From Yoonia sp. G8-12 (GTDB taxonomy: Bacteria; Pseudomonadota; Alphaproteobacteria; Rhodobacterales; Rhodobacteraceae): a DNA stretch of 64,000 nucleotides. Of the stretch, positions 54,318-63,409 are shown piece after piece. The position numbers were made by a program, and so were the translations under genes. How positions within the stretch are numbered: the stretch's first letter is position 1; every line of letters begins with the position of its first letter. The notes beneath the pieces are model-generated. The model was given only the letters and a program-made list of their open reading frames with translations. It made no database searches and was not told where the DNA came from. The stretch is from positions 1,488,001 through 1,552,000 of the forward strand of contig NZ_CP151762.1 of assembly GCF_038443675.1 (NCBI RefSeq), given 5' to 3'.

Positions 54318-55034
54318 TCACGTCGCCGCCGCAGACACATCCGATATCAGGATATAGCCCGCACCATAGATCGTTTTAATGATCTTGGGGTCTTTGGTGC
54401 TGTCCTTTAGCTTGGCACGCAGGCGGGACAGACGCACGTCAATCGCACGGTCAAAGGATTCCGCGTCGCTTTTCTCGTTGAGTTCGTCACGCAACTGATC
54501 ACGGGTAATCAACCGGTTCGGTCGCGTCAGGAAGATGCGCAAAAGCATGGCTTCACTCGCCGAAACACTTGTGATGTTGCCCTGCGCATCCGTCAGGTTG
54601 AATTGTGCAAAATCAATCGTCCAACCCGAAAACGAGAGTCTATCGGCTTCATTCTGTGCCATGTTCGGTGTCTTGCGCCGCAAAAGCGCGCGGACCCTTG
54701 CAATGACCTCACGGATTTCAAAAGGCTTGGCCAGATAATCATCGGCCCCCAGTTCAAGGCCCACGATTTTGTCTTGCAGCGTCGAGCGGCCAGAAATCAC
54801 CAAGGTTGCCGTGGCGCTGTTGGCCAAGGCCGCAACGATGCTCAGCCCGTCCTTGTCCGGCAGGCCCAGATCAACGACGCAGACCTCGGGTGTTTTGGTC
54901 GCGAGCGAACGTTCAAAATCCGCAGCGCGGGCAAAGCTCTGTGTGGTGAACCCTGCATCCGTCAGCGCCCCTGACAACATCTGACGGATATCGGGATTAT
55001 CGTCGATGATCGCGACATAGCCCTGCGTACTCAT
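54318..55034 (-). CDS. OmpR-family response regulator
   Basis: A 238-residue protein. The receiver domain has the acidic pocket IDDNPD, phosphorylation site Asp55 (VVDLGLPDKDG) and Lys in YLAKPFE. The C-terminal winged-helix DNA-binding domain covers about 135-230 (LTRPNRLITRDQLRDELN; SFDRAIDVRLSRLRAKL; IKTIYGAGYIL). It overlaps the hybrid kinase gene by 4 bp and is its evident partner. Targets are unknown; the divergent acyl-CoA synthetase operon is a candidate. Confidence 0.94.
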   Translation of the reverse strand: MSTQGYVAIIDDNPDIRQMLSGALTDAGFTTQSFARAADFERSLATKTPEVCVVDLGLPDKDGLSIVAALANSATATLVISGRSTLQDKIVGLELGADDYLAKPFEIREVIARVRALLRRKTPNMAQNEADRLSFSGWTIDFAQFNLTDAQGNITSVSASEAMLLRIFLTRPNRLITRDQLRDELNEKSDAESFDRAIDVRLSRLRAKLKDSTKDPKIIKTIYGAGYILISDVSAAAT

Positions 55035-56944
55035 GTGCTGGCCCTCAGAAACGCGGCCTCGAAAGTGGCGAAATCGAATGGTTTCGGCAGGACGGGATGC
55101 GCGGCCTTGGCCTTTTGATGCAACGCGTCAGAAGGCGGCAAGCCGGTCACGATCAGCACCGGCACTCCGGACGGCACGTTCGCCGCCACATCAAGCCCCG
55201 ATCCCTCACCGATCGCGAGGTCGGTCACAACATGCGTCAGACCCTCAAGTGACAACAGCTTTTGCGCCTCTTCCACCGAAGCGGCCTCAACCACGGCATG
55301 GCCTGAGCGGCGCAGGAAATTACGCATCGTCTGGCGCACATCAAGCGTGTCATCCACCAAAAGCACCAGCCCTGCCTCGACGGTCCGAGCAGGCGTATAA
55401 GGAATGCGCAAGGTCACGATGGCCCCGCCCGCGGCATGATTGCGCAGGCGCAAGGTGCCACCGCTGGATTTGGCAAAATCGAACGCCGTGGTCAGGCCAA
55501 GCCCGCGCCCGATTTTGCCGCTTTTGGTGGAATAGAACGGCGCCAACGCATTGGCGAGCGCGTCTTCCGAAAATCCGGGGCCATTGTCGGCGACAGTGAT
55601 TTCCAGCATTCCGTCCGTCGCGTGATGCAGACGCGCGGTAATTATGGCAGGTCCATTCTGCGCCTCTGCAGCATTGAGAACGAGGTTGAGAATAGCATCC
55701 TGCGCAAAACCCGGATCAAAGGTCAGCGCTTCATCGGGGATGTCACAACTAATCGTGAGGTCCGTGTCATCAGGCACGGCGGCACGCGCCAGTTGGCGCA
55801 CATTCGTCAAGAAATCCGCGACCTTCACAGAAACAGGGTTCAGGCTGCGGTGCGCTTCGATCCTTGAGAGGTTCTCGATCAATTCGCCCCCACGCTTTGC
55901 TGCGGAATTGATCGTGGCTGATACCTCGGCCAAGGCCGGATGCAGCGATGCCAGTTCATCCAGCTTGGCCTGTTGGCCCAGAATGATCGTCAGCAGGTTG
56001 GCAAAATCATGGGCCATGCCGCTGGTCAGTTGCGTGGCCAGTTCCTTGCGCCGTGCATGGGCCAGCGCCGCGCGCGCAGACACCTCTTCTGTCACATCAA
56101 CGGTCAGGATATAGGCCCCCTGCACGCGGCCATCGCCTGCCATGTCGGGGGTCATCGCAAGGCGCATGAAACGTCCCGAGGCTTCATCGCGGATTTCCGA
56201 TGCGGTCGGGTTTCCTTGCAGCGCACGTGCGAATTGTGGTGCGACCTGTGCCCAGACAAAAGGCCCCAGCACATTTTCAAAGGACTGGCCGACGATCTTT
56301 CGCTCGCCCACGGGCAGGATCGTGGGCAGATTGCCGTTCGAGTGCGTATAAACCCCCGCCGCATTCACATGTGCGATATGGCCCGGCGTCATCGTGTTCA
56401 TCAGCGCCAGATGTTCGCGGCTGTCTGTCACCTCTTGCTTGGCAACCTCAAGTGCGTTCACCGTCGCCGACAAGGCCCTGTTGGCCAGTGCGAGATCCTC
56501 GGAACGCTGCAACAGTTTTTCCGACAGGGTTTCTGTATGCGAGCGGAAGAAATCCTCTTGCCGCTTGGTTTCGGTAATATCTGTATAGACCGAAATCCAG
56601 CCGCCTTGTTGAAACGGGCTGCCCTCGACCGAGATGGCGGTGCCGTTTGAGCGCGTGCGTTCAAAATAATGCGGCTCGAACGTAAAAGCGAGACGGACCT
56701 TTTCATCGACAAACCCCGCAACGTCATCGACCTGCCCGTACTCGCCCTTTTCCGTTAGATACATCACGATGTCACGAAACTCGGCCCCCGGTGCGACAAG
56801 CGCATCGGGTAGCGAAAACATCTGTTGAAAACGGCGGTTGGCCACGACAAGGCGCAATTCCTCGTCATGCAAAGAGATTGCCTGTTTGATCAGGTTCAGC
56901 CCCGACAGGATCATGTCGTGGCGCGATATGTCGGTTACTCCCAT
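55031..56944 (-). CDS. Soluble hybrid sensor histidine kinase
   Basis: A 637-residue protein without a membrane span. It has two PAS-like sensor domains (about 10-125 and 180-285, the first of the PAS_7 type) joined by a coiled coil. The HisKA domain has phospho-acceptor His312 (SGMAHDFANLL). The ATPase domain has N-box (ILNLVLNAAEA) and G-boxes (DNGPGF; GRGLGLTTAF). The C-terminal receiver has Asp575 (VVTDLAIGEG). The ATG at 56944 is favoured over a start 29 codons upstream, which would reach into the divergent promoter; no clear ribosome site marks either. It should sense a cytoplasmic signal such as redox or a metabolite. Confidence 0.88.
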   Translation of the reverse strand: MGVTDISRHDMILSGLNLIKQAISLHDEELRLVVANRRFQQMFSLPDALVAPGAEFRDIVMYLTEKGEYGQVDDVAGFVDEKVRLAFTFEPHYFERTRSNGTAISVEGSPFQQGGWISVYTDITETKRQEDFFRSHTETLSEKLLQRSEDLALANRALSATVNALEVAKQEVTDSREHLALMNTMTPGHIAHVNAAGVYTHSNGNLPTILPVGERKIVGQSFENVLGPFVWAQVAPQFARALQGNPTASEIRDEASGRFMRLAMTPDMAGDGRVQGAYILTVDVTEEVSARAALAHARRKELATQLTSGMAHDFANLLTIILGQQAKLDELASLHPALAEVSATINSAAKRGGELIENLSRIEAHRSLNPVSVKVADFLTNVRQLARAAVPDDTDLTISCDIPDEALTFDPGFAQDAILNLVLNAAEAQNGPAIITARLHHATDGMLEITVADNGPGFSEDALANALAPFYSTKSGKIGRGLGLTTAFDFAKSSGGTLRLRNHAAGGAIVTLRIPYTPARTVEAGLVLLVDDTLDVRQTMRNFLRRSGHAVVEAASVEEAQKLLSLEGLTHVVTDLAIGEGSGLDVAANVPSGVPVLIVTGLPPSDALHQKAKAAHPVLPKPFDFATFEAAFLRAST

Positions 56945-57073
56945 GACAGAATTTCTAGCAGCAAAGCCTTGCGATGCGACAGCGGAAAGCGCGCTGTAAG
57001 AATTCGTTAGGATTGAGAAGAAAACTAGCAAGGATCACAGATTACCCCTAGTCTCGTCAGGAGGGGGAATTTC

Positions 57074-59023
57074 ATGACAACAGATGTGTCGCGTGATGCA
57101 CCGCAATCCGTGCCAGCCTTGCTGGCCCGCAACGTTGCACGCTTTCCTGACAAACCTGCCTTTCGTGAAAAGGAATTCGGCATCTGGCAAAGCTGGACAT
57201 GGACCGAAACCGCCAAAGAAATTGATGCCTTCGCCCTTGGTCTGCTGACGCTTGGTGCCAGTGAGGGCGACCATATCGCCATCGTCGGGCGCAACCGCCC
57301 TGCCCTTTACTGGGCTATGGTTGCCGCGCAAAAAGTGGGCTGCATCCCCGTTCCCCTCTATCAAGACGCCGCCGCAGAAGAGATCGCCTATGCGCTGAAC
57401 CACTGTGGTGCGCGCTATGCGGTGGTGGGTGATCAGGAACAGGTGGACAAGATCGCCGATGTTCGTGCCGAGGTGGAGGCACTTGAGCATGTGATCTATC
57501 TTGATGGGCGCGGCCTGCGCAAATACGACCACAGCCATATGACATCCTACGCCGAGATTGCCGCCAAGGGCGGCGACCGCGCCGAAATGGACCGGCGCAC
57601 AGATGCGCTGACCTATGACCATACCAGCGTGATGCTATATACATCCGGCACCACCGGCCGCCCGAAGGGTGTGGTGTTGTCCAATCGCAATGTGATCGAG
57701 ACCGCCAAGAATTCGTCGCAGTTTGATCATCTCCAGCCGACGGATGAGGTTCTTGCCTATTTGCCAATGGCTTGGGTTGGGGACTTCATCTTTTCGGTCG
57801 GTCAGGCGATGTGGACGGGTTTCTGTGTCAACTGCCCCGAGAGCGAGCACACGATGCTCACGGACTTGCGCGAAATCGGGCCGACGTATTTCTTTGCTCC
57901 GCCCCGCGTTTTTGAGAACCAGCTGACCTCGGTCATGATCCGGATGGAGGACGCGGGCCGGTTCAAGAAGTGGCTGTTTGACCACTTTATGAATGTGGCG
58001 CGCCGGGTGGGTCCGGCGATGCTGGATGGCAAACCTGTCAGTTTCGGTGACAAGCTGTCTTATGCGATTGGCAATATCTTGGTCTATGGCCCGCTCAAGA
58101 ACACGCTCGGGCTCAGCCGTATTCGCATTGGCTATACCGCAGGTGAGGCGATTGGCCCCGAGATTTTCGATTTCTACCGCGCGCTCGGGATCAACCTCAA
58201 ACAGCTTTACGGCCAGACCGAAGCGACCGTCTACATCACCCAGCAACCCGATGGCGAAGTGCGCTCGGATACCGTGGGCGTGCCCTCACCCGGTGTGGAG
58301 TTGAGGATCGCCGACAATGGTGAGGTGTTCTACCGCTCACCGGGTGTGTTTGTGGAATACTACAAAAACGCCGAAAGCACCGCATCGACCAAAGATGCCG
58401 AAGGCTGGGTCGCCACCGGCGATGCAGGCTTCATCGAGGAAAGCACCGGGCATCTGCGGATCATCGACCGCGCCAAGGATGTGGGCAAGATGGCGGATGG
58501 ATCGCTTTTCGCGCCCAAGTATGTTGAAAACAAACTGAAATTCTACCCCAACATCCTTGAGGCTGTGGTTTTTGGCGCAGATCGTGACCGCTGCTGTGCC
58601 TTTATCAACATTGATCTTACGGCGGTGGGCAACTGGGCCGAGCGCAACAACATCGCCTATTCCTCTTATCAGGAACTCTCCCAACATCCCCGCGTGCTGG
58701 AGATGATCGACGGGCATGTGGCCGAGGTGAACGCATCGGTGGCGAAGGACGAAATGCTGGCGGGCTGCCAGATTCACCGTTTCCTCGTGCTGCACAAGGA
58801 ACTGGACGCCGACGATGGCGAAATGACCCGCACCCGCAAGGTGCGCCGTGCCGTTGTGGGACAGAAGTTTGATGATCTGGTGGAGGCGCTTTATAGCGAC
58901 GCACCCGAAATATATACAGAGACCGAAGTCACCTATGAGGACGGGCGCAAGGGCAAGATCAAAGCGACGCTGAACATCCGCAATGCTATCGTCGCGCCGA
59001 CAATGAAGGTGGCTGCGGAATGA
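57074..59023 (+). CDS. Long-chain-type acyl-CoA synthetase (AMP-forming)
   Basis: A 649-residue adenylate-forming ligase. It has YTSGTTGRPKGVVLSNRN, the GQTEATVYIT segment, and GDAGFIEESTGHLRIIDRAKDVGKMADGSLFAPKYVENK. The long C-terminal part is typical of FadD/ACSL enzymes. It activates a fatty or other carboxylic acid to CoA. GGAGGGGG precedes the ATG. It overlaps the Liv-type ATPase by 4 bp, an association common in this group of bacteria. The transported compound is therefore likely a hydrophobic or aromatic acid rather than an amino acid. Confidence 0.9.
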   Translation: MTTDVSRDAPQSVPALLARNVARFPDKPAFREKEFGIWQSWTWTETAKEIDAFALGLLTLGASEGDHIAIVGRNRPALYWAMVAAQKVGCIPVPLYQDAAAEEIAYALNHCGARYAVVGDQEQVDKIADVRAEVEALEHVIYLDGRGLRKYDHSHMTSYAEIAAKGGDRAEMDRRTDALTYDHTSVMLYTSGTTGRPKGVVLSNRNVIETAKNSSQFDHLQPTDEVLAYLPMAWVGDFIFSVGQAMWTGFCVNCPESEHTMLTDLREIGPTYFFAPPRVFENQLTSVMIRMEDAGRFKKWLFDHFMNVARRVGPAMLDGKPVSFGDKLSYAIGNILVYGPLKNTLGLSRIRIGYTAGEAIGPEIFDFYRALGINLKQLYGQTEATVYITQQPDGEVRSDTVGVPSPGVELRIADNGEVFYRSPGVFVEYYKNAESTASTKDAEGWVATGDAGFIEESTGHLRIIDRAKDVGKMADGSLFAPKYVENKLKFYPNILEAVVFGADRDRCCAFINIDLTAVGNWAERNNIAYSSYQELSQHPRVLEMIDGHVAEVNASVAKDEMLAGCQIHRFLVLHKELDADDGEMTRTRKVRRAVVGQKFDDLVEALYSDAPEIYTETEVTYEDGRKGKIKATLNIRNAIVAPTMKVAAE

Positions 59024-59838
59024 AAGATATGCTGACACCCTATGTAACCGACGATGGCCGCCAGATTGGCGAAACCCTGATGGATATGCGCAATATCACG
59101 CTGCGTTTCGGCGGGGTCGAGGCGATCAAGGATATCTCGTTCAATATCCAAGAGGGCGAGATCCGCGCGATTATCGGGCCGAACGGCGCTGGCAAATCGT
59201 CCATGCTGAATGTGATTTCGGGTTTCTATAACCCGCAAGAGGGCGAGGTCTGGTTTCGCGGCAAGAAACGCCCGCCGATGAAGCCGTTTCAGGTGGCCCG
59301 CCTTGGGATCGCACGCACCTTCCAGAACATCGCGCTGTTTGAGGGCATGTCGGTGTTAGATAACGTGATGACCGGCCGGTTGAATCACATGAACGCGAGC
59401 ATGTTTTCCCAAGCGCTCTGGAAGGGGCGCGCGGAACGTGAAGAGACCGAAAACCGTGAAGCCGTGGAACGGGTGATTGATTTTCTGGAAATTCAGGCGA
59501 TCCGCAAGACACCCGTGGGCCGCCTGCCCTACGGGTTGAAAAAACGGGTCGAACTGGCCCGCGCGCTGGCGGCGGAACCCAAGCTGTTGCTGCTGGATGA
59601 GCCGATGGCGGGCATGAACGTCGAGGAAAAAGAGGACATGAGCCGCTTTATTCTGGATGTGAACGATGAATTCGGCACCACAATTGCCCTGATCGAACAT
59701 GACATGGGCGTTGTGATGGACCTGTCAGACCGCGTCATCGTGATGGATTACGGCCGCAAGATCGGCGACGGCACACCCCATGAGGTGCGCAACAATCAAG
59801 AAGTGATCGACGCCTATCTGGGGGTGTCACATGACTAG
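59020..59838 (+). CDS. livG: Branched-chain-type ABC ATPase (LivG)
   Basis: A 272-residue ATPase. It has Walker A GPNGAGKSSM, signature-like region RLPYGLKKRVELARAL, Walker B LLLLDEPMAGM, and the LivG-type insertion around NVMTGRLNHMNASMFSQALWKGRAERE. It ends with LIEHDMGVVMDLSDRVIVMDYGRKI. The signature LPYGLKKRVE departs from LSGGxQ but is usual in this subfamily. It is one of two ATPases of the HAAT importer encoded here. Confidence 0.92.
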   Translation: MKDMLTPYVTDDGRQIGETLMDMRNITLRFGGVEAIKDISFNIQEGEIRAIIGPNGAGKSSMLNVISGFYNPQEGEVWFRGKKRPPMKPFQVARLGIARTFQNIALFEGMSVLDNVMTGRLNHMNASMFSQALWKGRAEREETENREAVERVIDFLEIQAIRKTPVGRLPYGLKKRVELARALAAEPKLLLLDEPMAGMNVEEKEDMSRFILDVNDEFGTTIALIEHDMGVVMDLSDRVIVMDYGRKIGDGTPHEVRNNQEVIDAYLGVSHD

Positions 59839-59852
59839 AGAGGGCGGTCGCA

Positions 59853-60848
59853 ATGTCAGCTGATTTTCTGTACGGTATAGAAGTTATCATCAACGGGCTG
59901 ATGGCTGGCGTTCTTTACGCATTGGTGGCCCTTGGGTTCGTGCTGATCTTCAAGGCGTCTGGAATTTTCAATTATGCCCAAGGTGTTATGGCGCTTTTTG
60001 CAGCCCTGACACTCGTCGGCATCATGGAAGGCGAAGTGCCGTTCTCGCATCTGATCAACGCGGTTTTCGGCACCGAAATTCACCATTTCGGGTGGGAGGT
60101 CCCTGCCCTTTTGGCAATCCTGTTGACGCTCGTGGTGATGATCTTTTTTGCATGGGCGGTGCAGTATTTCGTGTTCCGGCATCTGGTCGGCCAAGAACCG
60201 ATCATCCTGTTCATGGCAACCATCGGCTTGGCCTATTTCCTTGAAGGTATCGGCGACCTGATGTGGGGCTCGGACATCAAGACGCTTGCCCTTGGCTTGC
60301 CCCAAGGCGGCTCGCTTTGGGTTGAGGACATGACGTCAGGCTTGGGGGGCGATGATTTCTATGGCTTCTTTATTGATAAGCTCGACATGGTGGCGACGGT
60401 CGTGGCGATTGTGCTGGTCACCGGCCTGATCCTTTTTGCGCAGTACACCAAGCAAGGCCGCGCGATGCGTGCAGTGGCCGATGATCATCAGGCGGCGCTG
60501 TCGGTCGGTATTTCCCTGAACTTCATCTGGGTGCTGGTGTGGTCACTTGCAGGGCTTGTCGCCCTTGTCGCGGGGATCATGTGGGGTGCCAAATCCGGTG
60601 TGCAATTCTCGCTCTCGCTGATCGCGCTCAAGGCGCTGCCGGTGCTGATGCTGGGCGGTTTCACCTCGATCCCCGGTGCGATTGTCGGCGGTCTGATTAT
60701 TGGCGTCGGTGAAAAGCTCTTTGAATACATGATCGGCCCGATGGTGGGCGGTGCGACCGAAAACTGGTTTGCCTATGTGCTCGCGCTGATCTTTCTTGTG
60801 TTCCGCCCGCAGGGCCTCTTCGGGGAGAAAATCATTGAACGGGTTTGA
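59853..60848 (+). CDS. livH: Branched-chain-type ABC permease (LivH)
   Basis: A 331-residue inner-membrane protein with about eight spans. LivH segments include GLMAGVLYALVALGFVLIFKASGIFNYAQGVMALFAA, RAMRAVADDHQAALSVGISL and LMLGGFTSIPGAIVGGLIIGVGEKL. It pairs with LivM (60896). It follows livG by 14 bp. Confidence 0.93.
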   Translation: MSADFLYGIEVIINGLMAGVLYALVALGFVLIFKASGIFNYAQGVMALFAALTLVGIMEGEVPFSHLINAVFGTEIHHFGWEVPALLAILLTLVVMIFFAWAVQYFVFRHLVGQEPIILFMATIGLAYFLEGIGDLMWGSDIKTLALGLPQGGSLWVEDMTSGLGGDDFYGFFIDKLDMVATVVAIVLVTGLILFAQYTKQGRAMRAVADDHQAALSVGISLNFIWVLVWSLAGLVALVAGIMWGAKSGVQFSLSLIALKALPVLMLGGFTSIPGAIVGGLIIGVGEKLFEYMIGPMVGGATENWFAYVLALIFLVFRPQGLFGEKIIERV

Positions 60849-60895
60849 TCCACACAAGGCCACAGCGACAAAATTGACCAAACGGGAGGCCAAAT

Positions 60896-61972
60896 ATGCT
60901 TTATCGTGAGGCCGGAGACTTCAAGACCTCCTATGAGGACGATAGCCAAACGTTCCCGATTGCCTTTGACCGGTACCGGTACTGGGTTGTACTGGCCTTC
61001 GCCTTTCTGGTCGTGCCTTTCATCATCAACGACTATTGGGCCAATGCGATTGTCGTGCCGTTCCTGATATATGCGATTGCAGCGATCGGCCTGAATATCC
61101 TGACCGGCTATTGCGGGCAGGTCAGCCTTGGCACCGGTGGTTTCATGGCGGTGGGCGCCTACGCCTGTTACAAGCTGATGACCTCTTTTCCTGATGTCAG
61201 CATCGTTGTTCACATCATTCTGGCGGGTGGCATTACAGCCGCGGTCGGGGCGGCCTTCGGCCTGCCCTCTTTGCGCATCAAGGGGTTCTATCTGGCGGTT
61301 GCAACACTGGCCGCGCAGTTCTTTCTTGTCTGGCTCTTCAACAAGGTCAGCTGGTTTTACAACTATTCGGCCTCGGGCCAGATCAACGCGCCCGAACGCA
61401 CCGTGTTCGGTGTGCCTGTCACCGGCCCCAATACCGAAGCCTGGGCGCAATACCTGATCTGTCTGGTCTTCGTGACCGCTTGTGCCATCGTCGCGCGCAA
61501 TCTGACTCGCGGATCGCTGGGCCGCACATGGATGTCGATCCGCGATATGGATATCGCCGCCGAGATCATCGGGGTGAACCCGCTTAAGGCCAAACTGACG
61601 GCCTTTGCTGTGTCGTCCTTTTTCATCGGCATCGCGGGGGCGCTGTTCTTTGCGGTCTATCTGGGTGCTGTCGAAGTGGGCGAAGCCTTTGGCATCCAGA
61701 AATCCTTCCTTGTGCTTTTCATGATCATCATTGGCGGGCTTGGGTCGATCTTTGGCAGCTTTGCTGGTGCCGCTTTTCTGGTGGTCCTGCCTGTCGTGCT
61801 GAAAGTCATTGGCGTTGATCTGCTGGGCTGGCCCACTGATCTGGTGGCACATTTCCAACTGGTGATCGTGGGCGCGCTGATCATGTTCTTTCTGATCAAG
61901 GAACCACACGGACTGGCCCAGCTATGGCGACTGGCAAAAGAGAAACTGCGGCTTTGGCCGTTCCCTTACTAA
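60896..61972 (+). CDS. livM: Branched-chain-type ABC permease (LivM)
   Basis: A 358-residue permease with about ten spans and the LivM motifs: NILTGYCGQVSLGTGGFMAVGAYA, GLPSLRIKGFYLAVATLAAQF, and SIRDMDIAAEIIGVNPLKAKLTAF. Its C-terminus (HGLAQLWRLAKEKLRLWPFPY) is short, without the fused ATPase seen in some relatives. GGGAGG precedes the ATG. Confidence 0.93.
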   Translation: MLYREAGDFKTSYEDDSQTFPIAFDRYRYWVVLAFAFLVVPFIINDYWANAIVVPFLIYAIAAIGLNILTGYCGQVSLGTGGFMAVGAYACYKLMTSFPDVSIVVHIILAGGITAAVGAAFGLPSLRIKGFYLAVATLAAQFFLVWLFNKVSWFYNYSASGQINAPERTVFGVPVTGPNTEAWAQYLICLVFVTACAIVARNLTRGSLGRTWMSIRDMDIAAEIIGVNPLKAKLTAFAVSSFFIGIAGALFFAVYLGAVEVGEAFGIQKSFLVLFMIIIGGLGSIFGSFAGAAFLVVLPVVLKVIGVDLLGWPTDLVAHFQLVIVGALIMFFLIKEPHGLAQLWRLAKEKLRLWPFPY

Positions 61973-62055
61973 ATCCGGCGCGTGTTAGGCACGCACCGAA
62001 AGATCGGGGCAAACCCCGGCACGATAATCGGACCAACCATGGGAGGAGAAACCCG

Positions 62056-63342
62056 ATGAAGATGAAACAACTGGCCGCAATGGCCCTTACCGCAACACTG
62101 GCCGCAGGGGTCGCAAGCGCGGAACTTGTCATTCCTGATCTCAGCTATCGCACAGGCCCTTATGCGGCAGGTGGTACGCCGTTCTCTGATGGCTATCAGG
62201 ATTATTTCAACATGCTGAACGCCCGTGACGGCGGCATCGGTGGTGAAAGCGTCCGCATTCTGGAATGCGAAACCGGCTATAACACCGAAAAAGGTGTGGA
62301 ATGCTATGAGGCCACCAAAGGCGAAGGCGCGTTGATCTATCAACCGCTGTCCACCGGTATCACCTACCAGCTGATCCCCAAAGCGACCGCTGACGGTATC
62401 CCGCTTCACACCATGGGCTATGGCCGCACGTCTGCTGCCAATGGCGAGGTGTTCAACTGGGTGTTCAACTACCCTGCGAACTACTGGAACGCCGCGTCGG
62501 TGATGGTGAACTACCTTCTGGAGGAGAATGGTGGTGATCTGTCAGGCAAAAAGATCGCGCTGATCTATCACAACTCGGCCTATGGCAAGGAACCGATCCG
62601 CACGCTGGAAGAACTCTCAGCGATGCACGGTTTTGAGTTCACGCAACTGGCCGTGGACCACCCCGGACAAGAGCAGAAATCACAGTGGCTCCAAATCCGC
62701 CGTGAACGCCCTGACTATGTCCTGATGTGGGGCTGGGGTGTGATGAACCAAGTTGCGGTGCAGGAAGCGGCCAACATTGGTTTCCCGATGGAAAACTTCA
62801 TCGGTAACTGGTGGGCCGGTGCCGAACATGACGTGACCCCTGCGGGTGATGCGGCGAACGGTTACAAATCGCTGAACATGAACCGGATCGACGCCAGCCT
62901 GCCCGTCTTTGATGACATCCGCACATTGGTCCACGAAGCGGGCAACGCGGCGGGAGACGGCTCAAACGTGGGTTCGGTGCTGTACACGCGGGGCATGTAT
63001 GCCGCGATGCTGGCCGCCGAAGCGATTGCCAAGGCGCAGGAAATCCATGGTGTGTCCAATGTGACCGCCGCCATGGTGCGTGACGGCATGGAGGCGCTGG
63101 AAATCACAGACGCACGGATGGAAGAACTGGGCATGCCCCAGGTCGGTCCGGCGTTCAGCGTGACATGTCAGAACCACGGCGGGTCCGGTCTGGGTATCGT
63201 GCAGCAGTGGGATGCGTCCGCTGGCACTTGGGTTGCTCTGACTGACTACATCGAGTCCGACATGAGCGTGATCCAGCCTTTGATCGAAGAAGATTCAGCT
63301 GCATTCGCGGCTGAGGCCGGTATCGAGCCAGGCTGCATGTAA
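62056..63342 (+). CDS. ABC transporter substrate-binding protein (LivK-like)
   Basis: A 428-residue periplasmic type I binding protein. A signal peptide (1-22, cleavage after ASA) precedes SYRTGPYAAGGTPFSDGYQDYFNMLNARDGGIGG, the start of the mature two-lobe fold; KIALIYHNSAYGKEPIRTL and GVMNQVAVQEAANIGFP follow. It is longer than amino-acid LivK and similar to proteins that bind aromatic or aliphatic acids. GGAGGAG lies 8 bp before the ATG; a longer frame is ignored. Confidence 0.92.
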   Translation: MKMKQLAAMALTATLAAGVASAELVIPDLSYRTGPYAAGGTPFSDGYQDYFNMLNARDGGIGGESVRILECETGYNTEKGVECYEATKGEGALIYQPLSTGITYQLIPKATADGIPLHTMGYGRTSAANGEVFNWVFNYPANYWNAASVMVNYLLEENGGDLSGKKIALIYHNSAYGKEPIRTLEELSAMHGFEFTQLAVDHPGQEQKSQWLQIRRERPDYVLMWGWGVMNQVAVQEAANIGFPMENFIGNWWAGAEHDVTPAGDAANGYKSLNMNRIDASLPVFDDIRTLVHEAGNAAGDGSNVGSVLYTRGMYAAMLAAEAIAKAQEIHGVSNVTAAMVRDGMEALEITDARMEELGMPQVGPAFSVTCQNHGGSGLGIVQQWDASAGTWVALTDYIESDMSVIQPLIEEDSAAFAAEAGIEPGCM

Positions 63343-63352
63343 AACGAAAACC

Positions 63353-63382
63353 GGTGGGCGGTCTGATTGCAGGCCGCCCACC
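63353..63382 (+). terminator. Hairpin after the binding-protein gene
   Basis: A 9-bp perfect GC stem (GGTGGGCGG/CCGCCCACC) with a 12-base loop lies 10 bp past the stop codon. There is no U-run, and the next gene starts 28 bp later. As at 24147, it probably tunes expression of the binding protein against the downstream ATPase. Confidence 0.5.
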
Positions 63383-63409
63383 CTCCGCAAACTGATGGAG
63401 CCGCGCCCC

